Virus record (IMG/VR): IMGVR_UViG_3300035698_021011
Span: 1 to 46,257 of that record
Reading direction: 5' to 3' (one strand)
Length of the DNA stretch: 46,257 nucleotides
Source of the DNA: a virus
Shown piece by piece: positions 7,512 through 15,175 of the stretch. The translations under genes were made by a program, and so were the position numbers. Position 1 is the stretch's first letter, and every line of letters begins with the position of its first letter. A model generated the notes under the pieces. That model was given only the letters and a program-made list of their open reading frames with translations, did not search any database and was not told where the DNA came from.

Positions 7512-7700
7512 TTAGTCTTCCTCTAAGTTGTTTATTTCATCATAAGAAGCTGCTAATTTTACCTCATTATTATTTTTTGATGTGGTTTTTTTATTAATAT
7601 TATTAGATAATTTTGTGGCTAAGTCATTAATAAACGTATCGGAAATGTCTTTAACGGCACTTTGAAATGCCTTATTCTTATCGATTTTTTTATTTTTCAT
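7512..7700 (-). CDS. Small hypothetical protein, 62 aa
   Basis: A charged, helical protein rich in K and N (KDISDTFINDLATKLSNNIN) with an acidic end. It is the first gene of the leftward group ending at 5603. Its ATG is preceded directly by AGTAAAGGTAAGGAT, the same arrangement as before the gene at 34906. Function unknown. Confidence 0.55.
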   Translation of the reverse strand: MKNKKIDKNKAFQSAVKDISDTFINDLATKLSNNINKKTTSKNNNEVKLAASYDEINNLEED

Positions 7701-7714
7701 ATCCTTACCTTTAC
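7701..7714 (-). promoter_or_regulatory. GTAAAGGTAAGGAT element touching the start codon
   Basis: The minus-strand sequence GTAAAGGTAAGGAT ends directly at the ATG at 7700. It is nearly identical to GTAAAGGTAACGAT before the ATG at 34906, extending to AAACA upstream in both. It could serve as a weak ribosome binding site (AAAGG), a promoter element, or both. Confidence 0.4.
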
Positions 7715-7721
7715 TGTTTAT

Positions 7722-10046
7722 TTATCCTATTTGCTTAGCCATCCTCTTAATTACATTCTCGCTAGTAGTCCATTCACTTTGTCCAAATAAAATACTATCA
7801 TCATTTTTATATACACTCATTAAAAATAATTTATCTATTTTTAATAAATCTTTTACATGCTTCCAATAAGAAGAAAACACTGGAACAGATTTTGTATTTT
7901 CATTTACATCTTCTATTAAAAGAAATGCCATTTCGTTTCCATTTTTATCATTAAAAGATCTTATGCTATTTATTGTAACTAATATTCTTTTAGATCTTTC
8001 TTTAACATCTTTAATATTGACATAAATAAGTTTCATCTTTTTTAATTTTTCTATGCTATTCAATATTTTTTCTGTAAATAAACTAGAGAATACTTTAACA
8101 CCAAAAAATTCTTTTTCATAACCAACTAAATCTTCTTCAGTTGTTTCTAATCCAGGAATAGATAAGGCTGCAGATTCGCAAGTATCATATATTGCTTTAA
8201 GTTTTTCTGATATTTTAATCGATTTCTTCTGAACCCAAAATGAAGTAAATGTATTTAAAAGTCTCTTTCTTTCTGTTGTAAAAGAATCAAATGCTCCAAT
8301 GCTAATTAATGATTGAATTACTTTACTTGTAACAGCTCTATTTCTAGTTCTAATCATAAAATCAAAGAAACTCTTAAATGAACCTTTTCCTTGTTCTTCC
8401 ATTATTATAGCTACTGCTTTATCTCCAACAAATTTAACATCATTCAATCCAAATCTAATTCCATCTTCATCTGGAGAAAAATGTAATTTAGATTTATTAA
8501 TGTCTGGTGGTAATATTGTCAATCCTTGTCTTCTAACTGAATTAATTTTACTTAATAAATCATCACCTTTTTGTGCTTCGTAACTTAATGTAGCTGAATA
8601 AAAGTATTTTCTAAAATAGAAAGATAAATATAATGTTATTAAAGCTATGTAAGAATAACTTGTTGCGTGGGAATTGGAAGCAATTATATTATTTACACAA
8701 ACAGTATGAAATGGACTTTTCATCTCAACATTATAAGTATCTTCTTTTCCTACCTTTTCTATTGAAAATATTTTAAATATTTTAACGGGCAACCCTTTTT
8801 CATTTTTTTTTCTTCTACCTAACTTATAATCTAATTTTTTATGGCAACTACTACAGCAAATAACAAGATTATCTATTTCATTATTTTTTCTATTACCATC
8901 TTTATGATGACATTCTAACCTGTTAGATTTTTTAGAACATATTTTACATATACCATTTGCTTCTTCTAAAAGAATCATTCTATTTTTTTTAAATTTTAAA
9001 AATTCCCCATCTATAAAACCAGAATTTTCCTCTCCACTTAAAAATCCCTCATTATTATATTTCTTAAATTCTCTAGTTTTAGATGTCTTATCTGTAAAAT
9101 TATATTTTATATCTTGTTTATATATATCTTTTATAAAAAGCTCATCTCCGCATTTTAATCCAGAGTCTATACTTAAATTTTTTTCTTTTGTTGGAAATTT
9201 ATGATTAGATGTTACTGTTATGTGCTCTCCAGTTTCTATTGTAATCTTATATACGTCTCTTTTTCCTTCATAGGTAATATCAACTATTTCATTCATTATA
9301 AGCTTGTCTTTATTTAACGAATAGGCAAATCCATATCCATTCTTATTATACTTTTTCCATAATGAATAATGTCCATTGTTTTTAGCCCAATTTCTATCAT
9401 TTTTTGTTAAAAACATTTCTTTAATAGTTGGTTCCCAGCGAGCTTTATTATCTCTATTTATTTTACAATTACCAGAAAAACATTTGTTAAAACTATAACC
9501 TGAAAATGCTTGTAAGTCTTGCGATATTTTAACTGCCATTTGTTCGTCAATGCCTAATTTTGTGGCTCCTTTAACAAACTTTTTTACAATTTTTTCCCAT
9601 TTCTTTAAATCTTCATCTGATTTGTCAGCCTTACCTAACTTCTTCATTAAGCCACGAACTGTATCAGCTTCCTCTAATGTAAATCCACCAATCTCATTAA
9701 ATGTTTTCATGATTTGTTCTTGATAAAGAAACGTATAATGGCTATCATCAAGTATTTTTTCTACTGATTCTGGATAAGGAGAAGTTCCTGATTTTTTTCT
9801 TTCTACATAAAAAGGAGCACAAGTTTCCAAAGGTCCTGGTCTAGCCATTGCGTTAATAGCTATTACTTCATCAAAATTCTCTGGTTTAACCTCTTCTACT
9901 AATCTTTTTGCAGTATTTCCATTTAATTGAAATATTCCAATACTATTATCATTATTAACTTCTTTATAAAGATTCTTATCATTCTCAGCTATAGTATAAA
10001 GCCAATTAGTTAAATCATCCTTATTTACTTCTTTTATAATTTTCAC
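7722..10046 (-). CDS. dnaE: DNA polymerase III alpha, C-terminal piece (fingers, OB fold) with intein
   Basis: 774-aa precursor. Residues 35-72 match the DnaE region IGIFQLNGNTAKRLVEEVKP ... MARPGPLE; FLYQEQIM (about 106) and FTLEEADTVR (about 122) are fingers motifs. At GYSFNK / SHATSYSYIA (188/459), a conserved DnaE site, a 270-residue intein interrupts the protein. An OB-fold region lies near residue 690 (RILVTINSIRSF). The piece lacks the PHP domain and all three catalytic aspartates, which lie in the genes at 12228-13478 and 11025-11900. It must therefore assemble with them to make an active polymerase. It starts with GTG directly after the stop of the sigma-like gene. Confidence 0.85.
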   Translation of the reverse strand: MKIIKEVNKDDLTNWLYTIAENDKNLYKEVNNDNSIGIFQLNGNTAKRLVEEVKPENFDEVIAINAMARPGPLETCAPFYVERKKSGTSPYPESVEKILDDSHYTFLYQEQIMKTFNEIGGFTLEEADTVRGLMKKLGKADKSDEDLKKWEKIVKKFVKGATKLGIDEQMAVKISQDLQAFSGYSFNKCFSGNCKINRDNKARWEPTIKEMFLTKNDRNWAKNNGHYSLWKKYNKNGYGFAYSLNKDKLIMNEIVDITYEGKRDVYKITIETGEHITVTSNHKFPTKEKNLSIDSGLKCGDELFIKDIYKQDIKYNFTDKTSKTREFKKYNNEGFLSGEENSGFIDGEFLKFKKNRMILLEEANGICKICSKKSNRLECHHKDGNRKNNEIDNLVICCSSCHKKLDYKLGRRKKNEKGLPVKIFKIFSIEKVGKEDTYNVEMKSPFHTVCVNNIIASNSHATSYSYIALITLYLSFYFRKYFYSATLSYEAQKGDDLLSKINSVRRQGLTILPPDINKSKLHFSPDEDGIRFGLNDVKFVGDKAVAIIMEEQGKGSFKSFFDFMIRTRNRAVTSKVIQSLISIGAFDSFTTERKRLLNTFTSFWVQKKSIKISEKLKAIYDTCESAALSIPGLETTEEDLVGYEKEFFGVKVFSSLFTEKILNSIEKLKKMKLIYVNIKDVKERSKRILVTINSIRSFNDKNGNEMAFLLIEDVNENTKSVPVFSSYWKHVKDLLKIDKLFLMSVYKNDDSILFGQSEWTTSENVIKRMAKQIG
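8673..9482 (-). mobile_element. Intein with HNH endonuclease domain inside DNA polymerase III alpha
   Basis: Residues 189-458 of the precursor. It begins C1-FSGNCKI (block A), has GEHITVTSNHKF (block B) and ends NNIIASN followed by Ser+1. An HNH homing endonuclease with zinc-type cysteines lies at about 367-405 (CKICSK, LECHHKDGNRKNN, CCSSCHKK). Boundaries are exact to the codon because both flanks continue the DnaE consensus. The residue before the terminal Asn is Ser instead of the usual His. Confidence 0.85.
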
Positions 10047-10448
10047 CTACGCCCCTTCAACTTTCTCCACATATTTATATGTAACATCATCGTCTTTGAA
10101 TACCTCAAAATCTACTAAGTCATATGGTAAAAACCTAGCTATTCTATTTCTATTATTCTCTTTTCTCAATATTTCTAATATTCTATAGGTTGAATTTTTC
10201 CATATAAAACTAAATACATTATTTGTTCCATCAACTTTTCCTTGATTAATTTTTTTTAAAAAGTTTTCGGCACATTCTTGTTTCATATCTTCTGCTCTAT
10301 CTAAATCTCTTATCTTAAAATTTCTTGATATAATAAAATCTGAAATTCTATAAACCTTATCGAATACATAATTCCAATCTTCTTTTTGAAACCTTTCCTT
10401 TAACTCTTCTTTGTTAATATCTAACAATCTATAAATCCTCCAAAACAT
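10047..10448 (-). CDS. Sigma-factor-like protein, T4 gp55 type (late sigma)
   Basis: About 133 residues. The central part DRAEDMKQECAENFLKKI, then NVFSFIWKNSTYRILEILRK, then ENNRNRIARFLPYD parallels sigma region 2. It closely follows the layout of T4 gp55 (WKQEMIADGIEASIKGL, then [21 protein letters not shown], then KKYSYF). gp55 directs host RNA polymerase to late promoters with only a TATAAATA -10 element. Here a TATAAATA occurs before the tail-tube gene. In-frame TTG at 10460 lies upstream of the expected transcription start, so ATG 10448 is preferred; neither has a good ribosome binding site. The gene sits between two polymerase pieces. Family call is by motif and moderately sure. Confidence 0.55.
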   Translation of the reverse strand: MFWRIYRLLDINKEELKERFQKEDWNYVFDKVYRISDFIISRNFKIRDLDRAEDMKQECAENFLKKINQGKVDGTNNVFSFIWKNSTYRILEILRKENNRNRIARFLPYDLVDFEVFKDDDVTYKYVEKVEGA

Positions 10449-10463
10449 ATTTTTAATCAAGTA

Positions 10464-10492
10464 AGTATATCTTATAGGTAATTGTTTGTCAA
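10464..10492 (-). promoter_or_regulatory. Host-type sigma70/sigmaA promoter
   Basis: Minus strand: TTGACA (10487-10492), 17-nt spacer, TATACT (10464-10469). It overlaps the stop codon of the upstream 64-aa gene. It drives the sigma-like gene and the polymerase piece after it. The leader to ATG 10448 would be about 9 nt, without a ribosome binding site. Confidence 0.7.
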
Positions 10493-10683
10493 ATCTGTGG
10501 AAATTTTATCTCCATTAAAAGAACAATATTTTTATAATTCTCTTGAATTTTTCCTAGATAAAAACCTATCATAGATGAATTTATATCTGTTTCTTTAATT
10601 AAATCTTCTAATTGATTTATAGAATTTTCCATAGTTATAAATTGTTCTACAACTCTTGCTTGTATTACTTCATTAGTAATCAT
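10489..10683 (-). CDS. Small helical hypothetical protein, 64 aa
   Basis: An all-helical small protein (VEQFITMENSINQLEDLIKE) preceded by a very strong AAGGAGG site, so probably well translated. It lies between the second and third polymerase pieces. No family recognised. Confidence 0.65.
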   Translation of the reverse strand: MITNEVIQARVVEQFITMENSINQLEDLIKETDINSSMIGFYLGKIQENYKNIVLLMEIKFPQI

Positions 10684-10692
10684 ACTACCTCC

Positions 10693-11025
10693 TTATATTT
10701 TAACAATTTGAAATTTTCTTTTGGCGTATCTTTTCTCTATAAATACAGAGTGCCTTCTATCTCCTTCACTAAAAATTATGTTTATATATTCAATTAAATA
10801 ATTTCCTTTATAATCTTTACTTTTTTCGTCCATAAATCTTAAAAATATTCTCATTTTTTTATAATTAGTTGTAGGAGAACTATAATAATAACCATTTCTT
10901 GTTTTAAATTTTTCTTTATTAATATTAATTCTATCATTAGCAACAAATATTAATCCAAGTTTAACTAACTTATCATTATATCTTCTATTTTGATCTGATG
11001 CTTTTAGTCTAAATGTATTATTCAT
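10693..11025 (-). CDS. Hypothetical protein, 110 aa
   Basis: A basic protein with YKKMRIFLRFMDEKSK and a C-terminal RRHSVFIEKRYAKRKF segment. Its ATG overlaps the stop of the catalytic polymerase piece (TAATG arrangement), so translation is coupled. The basic strand-rich C-terminus recalls that of the 115-aa protein at 11888-12235, but I cannot show homology. Function unknown. Confidence 0.6.
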   Translation of the reverse strand: MNNTFRLKASDQNRRYNDKLVKLGLIFVANDRININKEKFKTRNGYYYSSPTTNYKKMRIFLRFMDEKSKDYKGNYLIEYINIIFSEGDRRHSVFIEKRYAKRKFQIVKI

Positions 11026-11900
11026 TAGAATTTTCCTATCTCTTTGTTTACATAACTTTCAGGAACAATCTTTTGGATACCATCTTCTTCAATTAAAAAT
11101 AACTTTTCATCTATCATATCAATAGCTTCTTTTATTACATCTAAAATAGTTATTGCCAATATATCAAATTTTACTACACCTATTTCATCTAATACTTGTT
11201 CAGATCCACTTTCTGGAAATGCAGTTACTAATTCTTTATTAACTCTATCTACTGGAATTCTATCCCATACTGGTTCATCTAATATTACTATTCCACCTGC
11301 ATGTTTTCCACCTTGTCTTATTTTATTAATAAAGAACTTAGTTAAATCAAGAACATTTTTATGTGCTTCATAAAATTGATATTGATCTGGAGCATTCTCT
11401 TTTAAGTTATTTATGTTGTCATCCCAAGACATATTTGCATCTAATGCCTTAGTAAATTTATTAGATTTTTCAAAATCTACCTTGTATACTCTTAATAAAT
11501 CTTTAGCTGCTGCTTTAACACCTAATCTATTAAAAGTTCCTACATGCATAACTCTTTCTTTGCCATATTTTTCTATAAGATAATCTTGTATCTTTTGTTT
11601 TCCAGCAGGATTAAAATCAAGATCAATATCAACTCCACCAGAACTACCAGATTTTACAAATTTATATTCTGCTTCTTCATCTTGTACGAAGCTTGTCAAT
11701 CCCAATAATAAAGGTATTGTATATTTTGGAGATAATTTATCTTTGTTTATCATTAAATCTTCAGCAAGATTTATTCCATTATCATAATATCTTTTTGCAA
11801 ATATTAATTCTTTCTTATATTTCTTTTCTAATTCTGGATGCTCTTTTATTTTTTCATCACAAAATGTCTTTAATTTTCTAAATGTGTCTAAACATACCAT
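11025..11900 (-). CDS. dnaE: DNA polymerase III alpha, middle piece with the catalytic palm
   Basis: 291 aa. Residues 83-95 (KSGSSGGVDIDLDF) hold the paired catalytic aspartates equivalent to the PDFDVDF motif of DnaE. VMHVGTFNRLGVKAAAKDLLRVY follows the pattern of [20 protein letters not shown] in two short blocks. GKHAGGIVI and VVKFDILAITILDVI (third catalytic Asp) come later. The piece ends before the IFQL fingers motif, which is in the gene at 7722-10046. Residues 1-80 have no clear DnaE match. It probably forms the active site together with the other two products. Confidence 0.8.
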   Translation of the reverse strand: MVCLDTFRKLKTFCDEKIKEHPELEKKYKKELIFAKRYYDNGINLAEDLMINKDKLSPKYTIPLLLGLTSFVQDEEAEYKFVKSGSSGGVDIDLDFNPAGKQKIQDYLIEKYGKERVMHVGTFNRLGVKAAAKDLLRVYKVDFEKSNKFTKALDANMSWDDNINNLKENAPDQYQFYEAHKNVLDLTKFFINKIRQGGKHAGGIVILDEPVWDRIPVDRVNKELVTAFPESGSEQVLDEIGVVKFDILAITILDVIKEAIDMIDEKLFLIEEDGIQKIVPESYVNKEIGKF

Positions 11901-12235
11901 GTTGATAAACCTTCCTCAAAAGAACTTGAAAATTTGCGCCTTAATAAAACATTTTTAAAACTTACCGTTACTGTTGAATAATTTAGAAGAAATATCATAT
12001 TTTTATCACATGTGATATGAGAACTACCAACATAAAAATTAGAATTATTTATACATCTATGAAACATTCTAAATTTAAGAGCAAGTCTTTTATCATCTTT
12101 ATAATATTCTTCAAATTTTATAAACTTTACTTTAATATTACTTCTGTTATTATAACGAAAATATCTATAAATATGTAATAAAATATTATTTTTAAATTCA
12201 TTAAACTCTATTGTTTTTAAACTATTATCATTCAT
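11888..12235 (-). CDS. Hypothetical protein, 115 aa, between polymerase pieces
   Basis: Not recognised. It is rich in aromatic and basic residues (HIYRYFRYNNRSNIKVKFIKFEEYY) and strand-rich. It overlaps the end of the PHP piece by 8 bp and the start of the catalytic piece by 13 bp, so all three are translated together. Its place at the break in the polymerase suggests either an inserted gene or a protein that helps the pieces join. This is inference only. Confidence 0.6.
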   Translation of the reverse strand: MNDNSLKTIEFNEFKNNILLHIYRYFRYNNRSNIKVKFIKFEEYYKDDKRLALKFRMFHRCINNSNFYVGSSHITCDKNMIFLLNYSTVTVSFKNVLLRRKFSSSFEEGLSTWYV

Positions 12236-13478
12236 AATATTTTATTACCAAATCTGGACTTCTTGAATCGCTCATAAATCTCTCAAACAATAAATTTCTT
12301 TTTATTGGATCTAAATTATGAATCCCTAAAGCATAAGCTAACAAACTTCCACCAACGCTTCCTCTACCAAATCTTCCATAAATTTTCTCTCTTATAGAAA
12401 ATTGTGTAATATCTTCTACTATTAAAAAGTAAGAACTAAATCCTTTTCTTATTATAACTTCTAGTTCTCTTTCTAATCTCTTTCTATATTCAGCTGGAAC
12501 ATCTTTATAATTATCTACGTTGAACTTTTCCATTATTCCACGTTTTCCTTTTTTAATCAAATCTCCATCATCATTATCAGTTAGTGTAGGCAAATATATT
12601 TTGTTTCTTTCTGGAATAACAAAATTACATTTATCTGCTACTTTCATAGTATTATTACACCAATTTAATATATCACTCTCTTTATAATTATACCCAAACT
12701 CTTTATTAAAATCTATATAATCTTTTATATCATGATAATATAAATTTTTACTTTCGAGTTCAAATTTAAGATTATCTATAGTTGTTTTATCTCTTATTGC
12801 TATTGCTAATGTTTGTATTTGATTTTGACCTTTTTCTAAATAATGAACATCACCTGTAATTACAAGCATTATTCCCATTTTATTAGCCATTCTTATCATA
12901 AATTCATTTACAATTTTTTGTTCTGCTAATTCATTTAGCTGTATTTCTGTATAAAAGTCATCGCCAAATTGTACTGTCATCTCTTTATAAAGAGTTTCAG
13001 CTTCTTCTATTTTTCCGTCAAGAACTAGTCTACTTACTGGATTAGCAATACAAGCAGTTCCTATCATTAAACCTTCTTTATTCTTATAAAGTTCTTGTAA
13101 TGATATTCTTGGCGAATAATAAAAATGATCTGTATCTGACATGCTTAAATAGTTTAATTTAAGCAAATTTTTATATCCTATTTCATTCTTAACTAATAAT
13201 ACTAAATGATTATTTTTAGTTCTAACTCTTTTCCCTAAATCATTCATTGTAACTAATTTTTTAGTTACGTAAGCTTCTAAACCAAAAATAGGTTTAATCC
13301 CATGTTGAATACATTCAACTTGATGTTCGTACAAACCACTTATTCTTCCATGATCTGTAGAAGCTAATGCTTTATGACCATAATCAACTGCTTTTTTAGC
13401 ATATTCTCCAGAAGAACCTATTGCATCCAATCTAGACCCAATATGTTCGTGAAGATGAAGTTGGCAAAAGTTGCCCAT
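12228..13478 (-). CDS. dnaE: DNA polymerase III alpha, N-terminal piece (PHP domain and palm start)
   Basis: 416 aa. PHP motifs: CQLHLHEHIGSRLDAIG at the N-terminus, LASTDHGRISG (about 38), PIFGLEAYVT (about 62), TGDVHYL (about 209). The palm begins with GRFGRGSVGGSLLAYALG (about 367), then LDPIKRNLLFERFM. The homology then stops: after SRSPDL, where DnaE continues into DIDF, the frame reads VIKYYE and ends. An AAGGAG ribosome binding site precedes the ATG. The PHP metal ligands look largely intact, so it may supply proofreading, as no separate epsilon exonuclease is visible here. Confidence 0.85.
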   Translation of the reverse strand: MGNFCQLHLHEHIGSRLDAIGSSGEYAKKAVDYGHKALASTDHGRISGLYEHQVECIQHGIKPIFGLEAYVTKKLVTMNDLGKRVRTKNNHLVLLVKNEIGYKNLLKLNYLSMSDTDHFYYSPRISLQELYKNKEGLMIGTACIANPVSRLVLDGKIEEAETLYKEMTVQFGDDFYTEIQLNELAEQKIVNEFMIRMANKMGIMLVITGDVHYLEKGQNQIQTLAIAIRDKTTIDNLKFELESKNLYYHDIKDYIDFNKEFGYNYKESDILNWCNNTMKVADKCNFVIPERNKIYLPTLTDNDDGDLIKKGKRGIMEKFNVDNYKDVPAEYRKRLERELEVIIRKGFSSYFLIVEDITQFSIREKIYGRFGRGSVGGSLLAYALGIHNLDPIKRNLLFERFMSDSRSPDLVIKYYE

Positions 13479-13490
13479 TAATAAATCTCC

Positions 13491-13820
13491 TTATTTTAAT
13501 TTCTTATGATAAATTTCTTGATCAGTTATACTCCATAAATAATCAATCTGTTTATCTTCTATGTCGATTTTATTTTCTTTACAAAATAATTTTATTTTCA
13601 TCAAAATTTTACTTCTAATATCTAAATCTTTAATTTCGTGCAGAAACTCTATAGTAGAAACTTTCTTTACGCTAGCAAAAAAACCATGTATACAATCTAA
13701 TTTTTTAAACCTTGTATCACATTTATCTATATTATTACAAAATTTATTAAATCTTATAGTTAAAGCTGTATTACCTCTTTGGGTAAGCATATTCCAGTTA
13801 TTATCCATAGTTTTTTTCAT
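13491..13820 (-). CDS. Hypothetical protein, 109 aa, possibly leaderless
   Basis: A basic helical protein (IRFNKFCNNIDKCDTRFKKL) with no recognised family. The frame is open to 13898, but the start at 13820 is chosen because a perfect promoter has its -10 only 4 nt upstream of this ATG. ATG 13808 is another option. No ribosome binding site is present for either. It is the first gene of the leftward polymerase group. Confidence 0.55.
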   Translation of the reverse strand: MKKTMDNNWNMLTQRGNTALTIRFNKFCNNIDKCDTRFKKLDCIHGFFASVKKVSTIEFLHEIKDLDIRSKILMKIKLFCKENKIDIEDKQIDYLWSITDQEIYHKKLK

Positions 13821-13824
13821 TATT

Positions 13825-13853
13825 ATAATACAATATTTCAGTATTTTTGTCAA
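13825..13853 (-). promoter_or_regulatory. Host-type sigma70/sigmaA promoter abutting a start codon
   Basis: Minus strand: TTGACA (13848-13853), 17-nt spacer, TATTAT (13825-13830), then AATA and ATG. The transcript should start at or next to the ATG. It likely drives the operon containing the PHP piece of the polymerase. Confidence 0.75.
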
Positions 13854-13863
13854 TAACTTTATT

Positions 13864-13874
13864 GTAAAGTTAAG
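13864..13874 (+). promoter_or_regulatory. GTAAAG-type motif before a virion-type gene
   Basis: GTAAAGTTAAG, 35 nt upstream of the ATG at 13899, with the TTAGGAG ribosome binding site in between. It shares position and sequence with the copy at 5030. Confidence 0.35.
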
Positions 13875-13898
13875 TGTAACAATTAGGAGAATTAACAC

Positions 13899-15161
13899 AT
13901 GAATATAAACTTGCTATTAGAAGCTGGATTTAAACTACAAGGATTAAATACAGGTGCTGCTATTACTAAAAATCTTGGCACAGCAAATGCTTGGTTAAGG
14001 CCAAAAGATACAATAAAAAAAATAGATCTCATGAAATCAGGAAAAACTAATGAAATAGCTGATGGTGATCTTGAAGGTTATTATAATGCATTACATGTTT
14101 TACGTAAAACAGCTAGTTATAAAAGAAATCAAGAAAAGAAAGATCAAGCAGTAGAAATGTTAAAAAGCGTAGGAGTAGACTTAACATCTTTATCTGATAA
14201 AGATCAAAAGCTTCTTGATACAGCTAAAACTAAATTTTACAATAAATACAATGAGCTAAACAAAACAGCAGAAGAAAAAGGTGTTGAAAATAAAACAGAA
14301 ACTAAACCTGTTAAAGCTGAACCAGAACAATCAACTGATGATAATGAACCAGACAATACCGAAGAACCAACGAAAGATGAGCCAGAAGAAAAAACGTTAA
14401 GGGACAAATCACCTAAAGAAATTCAAGATGAAATAGAAGCATTAAGGAAACAAGGTGCAGAAAAAATTAAAGAAATAAGAGCAAAGCATCAAACAGAAGA
14501 AGGTGATAAACAAAAAATTCTTGTAAGTAAATCAGCAATAAGACATTTGGATAATATTGGTAAAAAATTTGAAAATAAGATGAAAGGTAACTATCAAAAA
14601 GCTAGTTACGGACCAAAAAATGCCCCAAATGCTTATTTTGATGCTAAAAGAGATTATGGAATAGCCGTAAGTCAAGCTAGAGCAACACTTGCAAAAGGAG
14701 CTTTAGGAAGAACTAGTGATGCTACAAAAGAAAATATAGTAAAAGGTGCTACTGCAATTAAAAAAGCTGTAGAAAAGGGTTCTGCTAGCTGGAAAGGAAG
14801 CGAAAATAGAAAAAAAGCAGTTAATACATTTGATAAAGTAAAAGAAAAAATTGGACCTAAAGTAAAAACAGGAAAAGAAAAACTTAGTTCAAAAATAGCA
14901 ACAAGTAAAGAAACTATTAATAAGAATAAAGCAGCAAGAAATACCCCAGAAGCGAAAGCGTATAAAGAATTAAATCAAATGAAAAGACAGCAAAAAGTAT
15001 CTGACGTAAAAACTGGAATTAAAAATGTCGCACAGGGAGCGACAAATGCAATTAAGAAAGTAGATATAAAAGGAATGATTCCAAAAAAGAAAAAGAAAAT
15101 AGGTTTAAAGAAACCACTCCCAACAATTAAAGATATACCAAGTGTAAAAAGGGTAGGATAG
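13899..15161 (+). CDS. Basic, low-complexity candidate internal virion protein, 420 aa
   Basis: The N-terminus MNINLLLEAGFKLQG contains L-L-E followed by A, a typical prohead-protease type site. Residues 120-165 are acidic and disordered (many E, P, T). The C-terminal half is strongly basic, with lysine-rich amphipathic repeats (VEKGSASWKGSENRKKAV, TGKEKLSSKIATSKETI). The composition resembles DNA-condensing internal head or scaffold-core proteins. A TTAGGAG site precedes the start. No enzyme motif is visible. The downstream SbcC gene converges with touching stop codons. Confidence 0.6.
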   Translation: MNINLLLEAGFKLQGLNTGAAITKNLGTANAWLRPKDTIKKIDLMKSGKTNEIADGDLEGYYNALHVLRKTASYKRNQEKKDQAVEMLKSVGVDLTSLSDKDQKLLDTAKTKFYNKYNELNKTAEEKGVENKTETKPVKAEPEQSTDDNEPDNTEEPTKDEPEEKTLRDKSPKEIQDEIEALRKQGAEKIKEIRAKHQTEEGDKQKILVSKSAIRHLDNIGKKFENKMKGNYQKASYGPKNAPNAYFDAKRDYGIAVSQARATLAKGALGRTSDATKENIVKGATAIKKAVEKGSASWKGSENRKKAVNTFDKVKEKIGPKVKTGKEKLSSKIATSKETINKNKAARNTPEAKAYKELNQMKRQQKVSDVKTGIKNVAQGATNAIKKVDIKGMIPKKKKKIGLKKPLPTIKDIPSVKRVG

Positions 15162-15175
15162 TTAAACTATCCTAC
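15153..15175. terminator. Perfect 11-bp inverted repeat over two convergent stop codons
   Basis: Both arms are GTAGGATAGTT and its complement around a single central base, covering the last codons of the rightward gene (stop 15159-15161) and of the leftward SbcC gene. It would fold into a strong hairpin in either transcript. No long U tract follows directly, so it may block or protect converging transcripts rather than act as a standard terminator. Confidence 0.5.
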
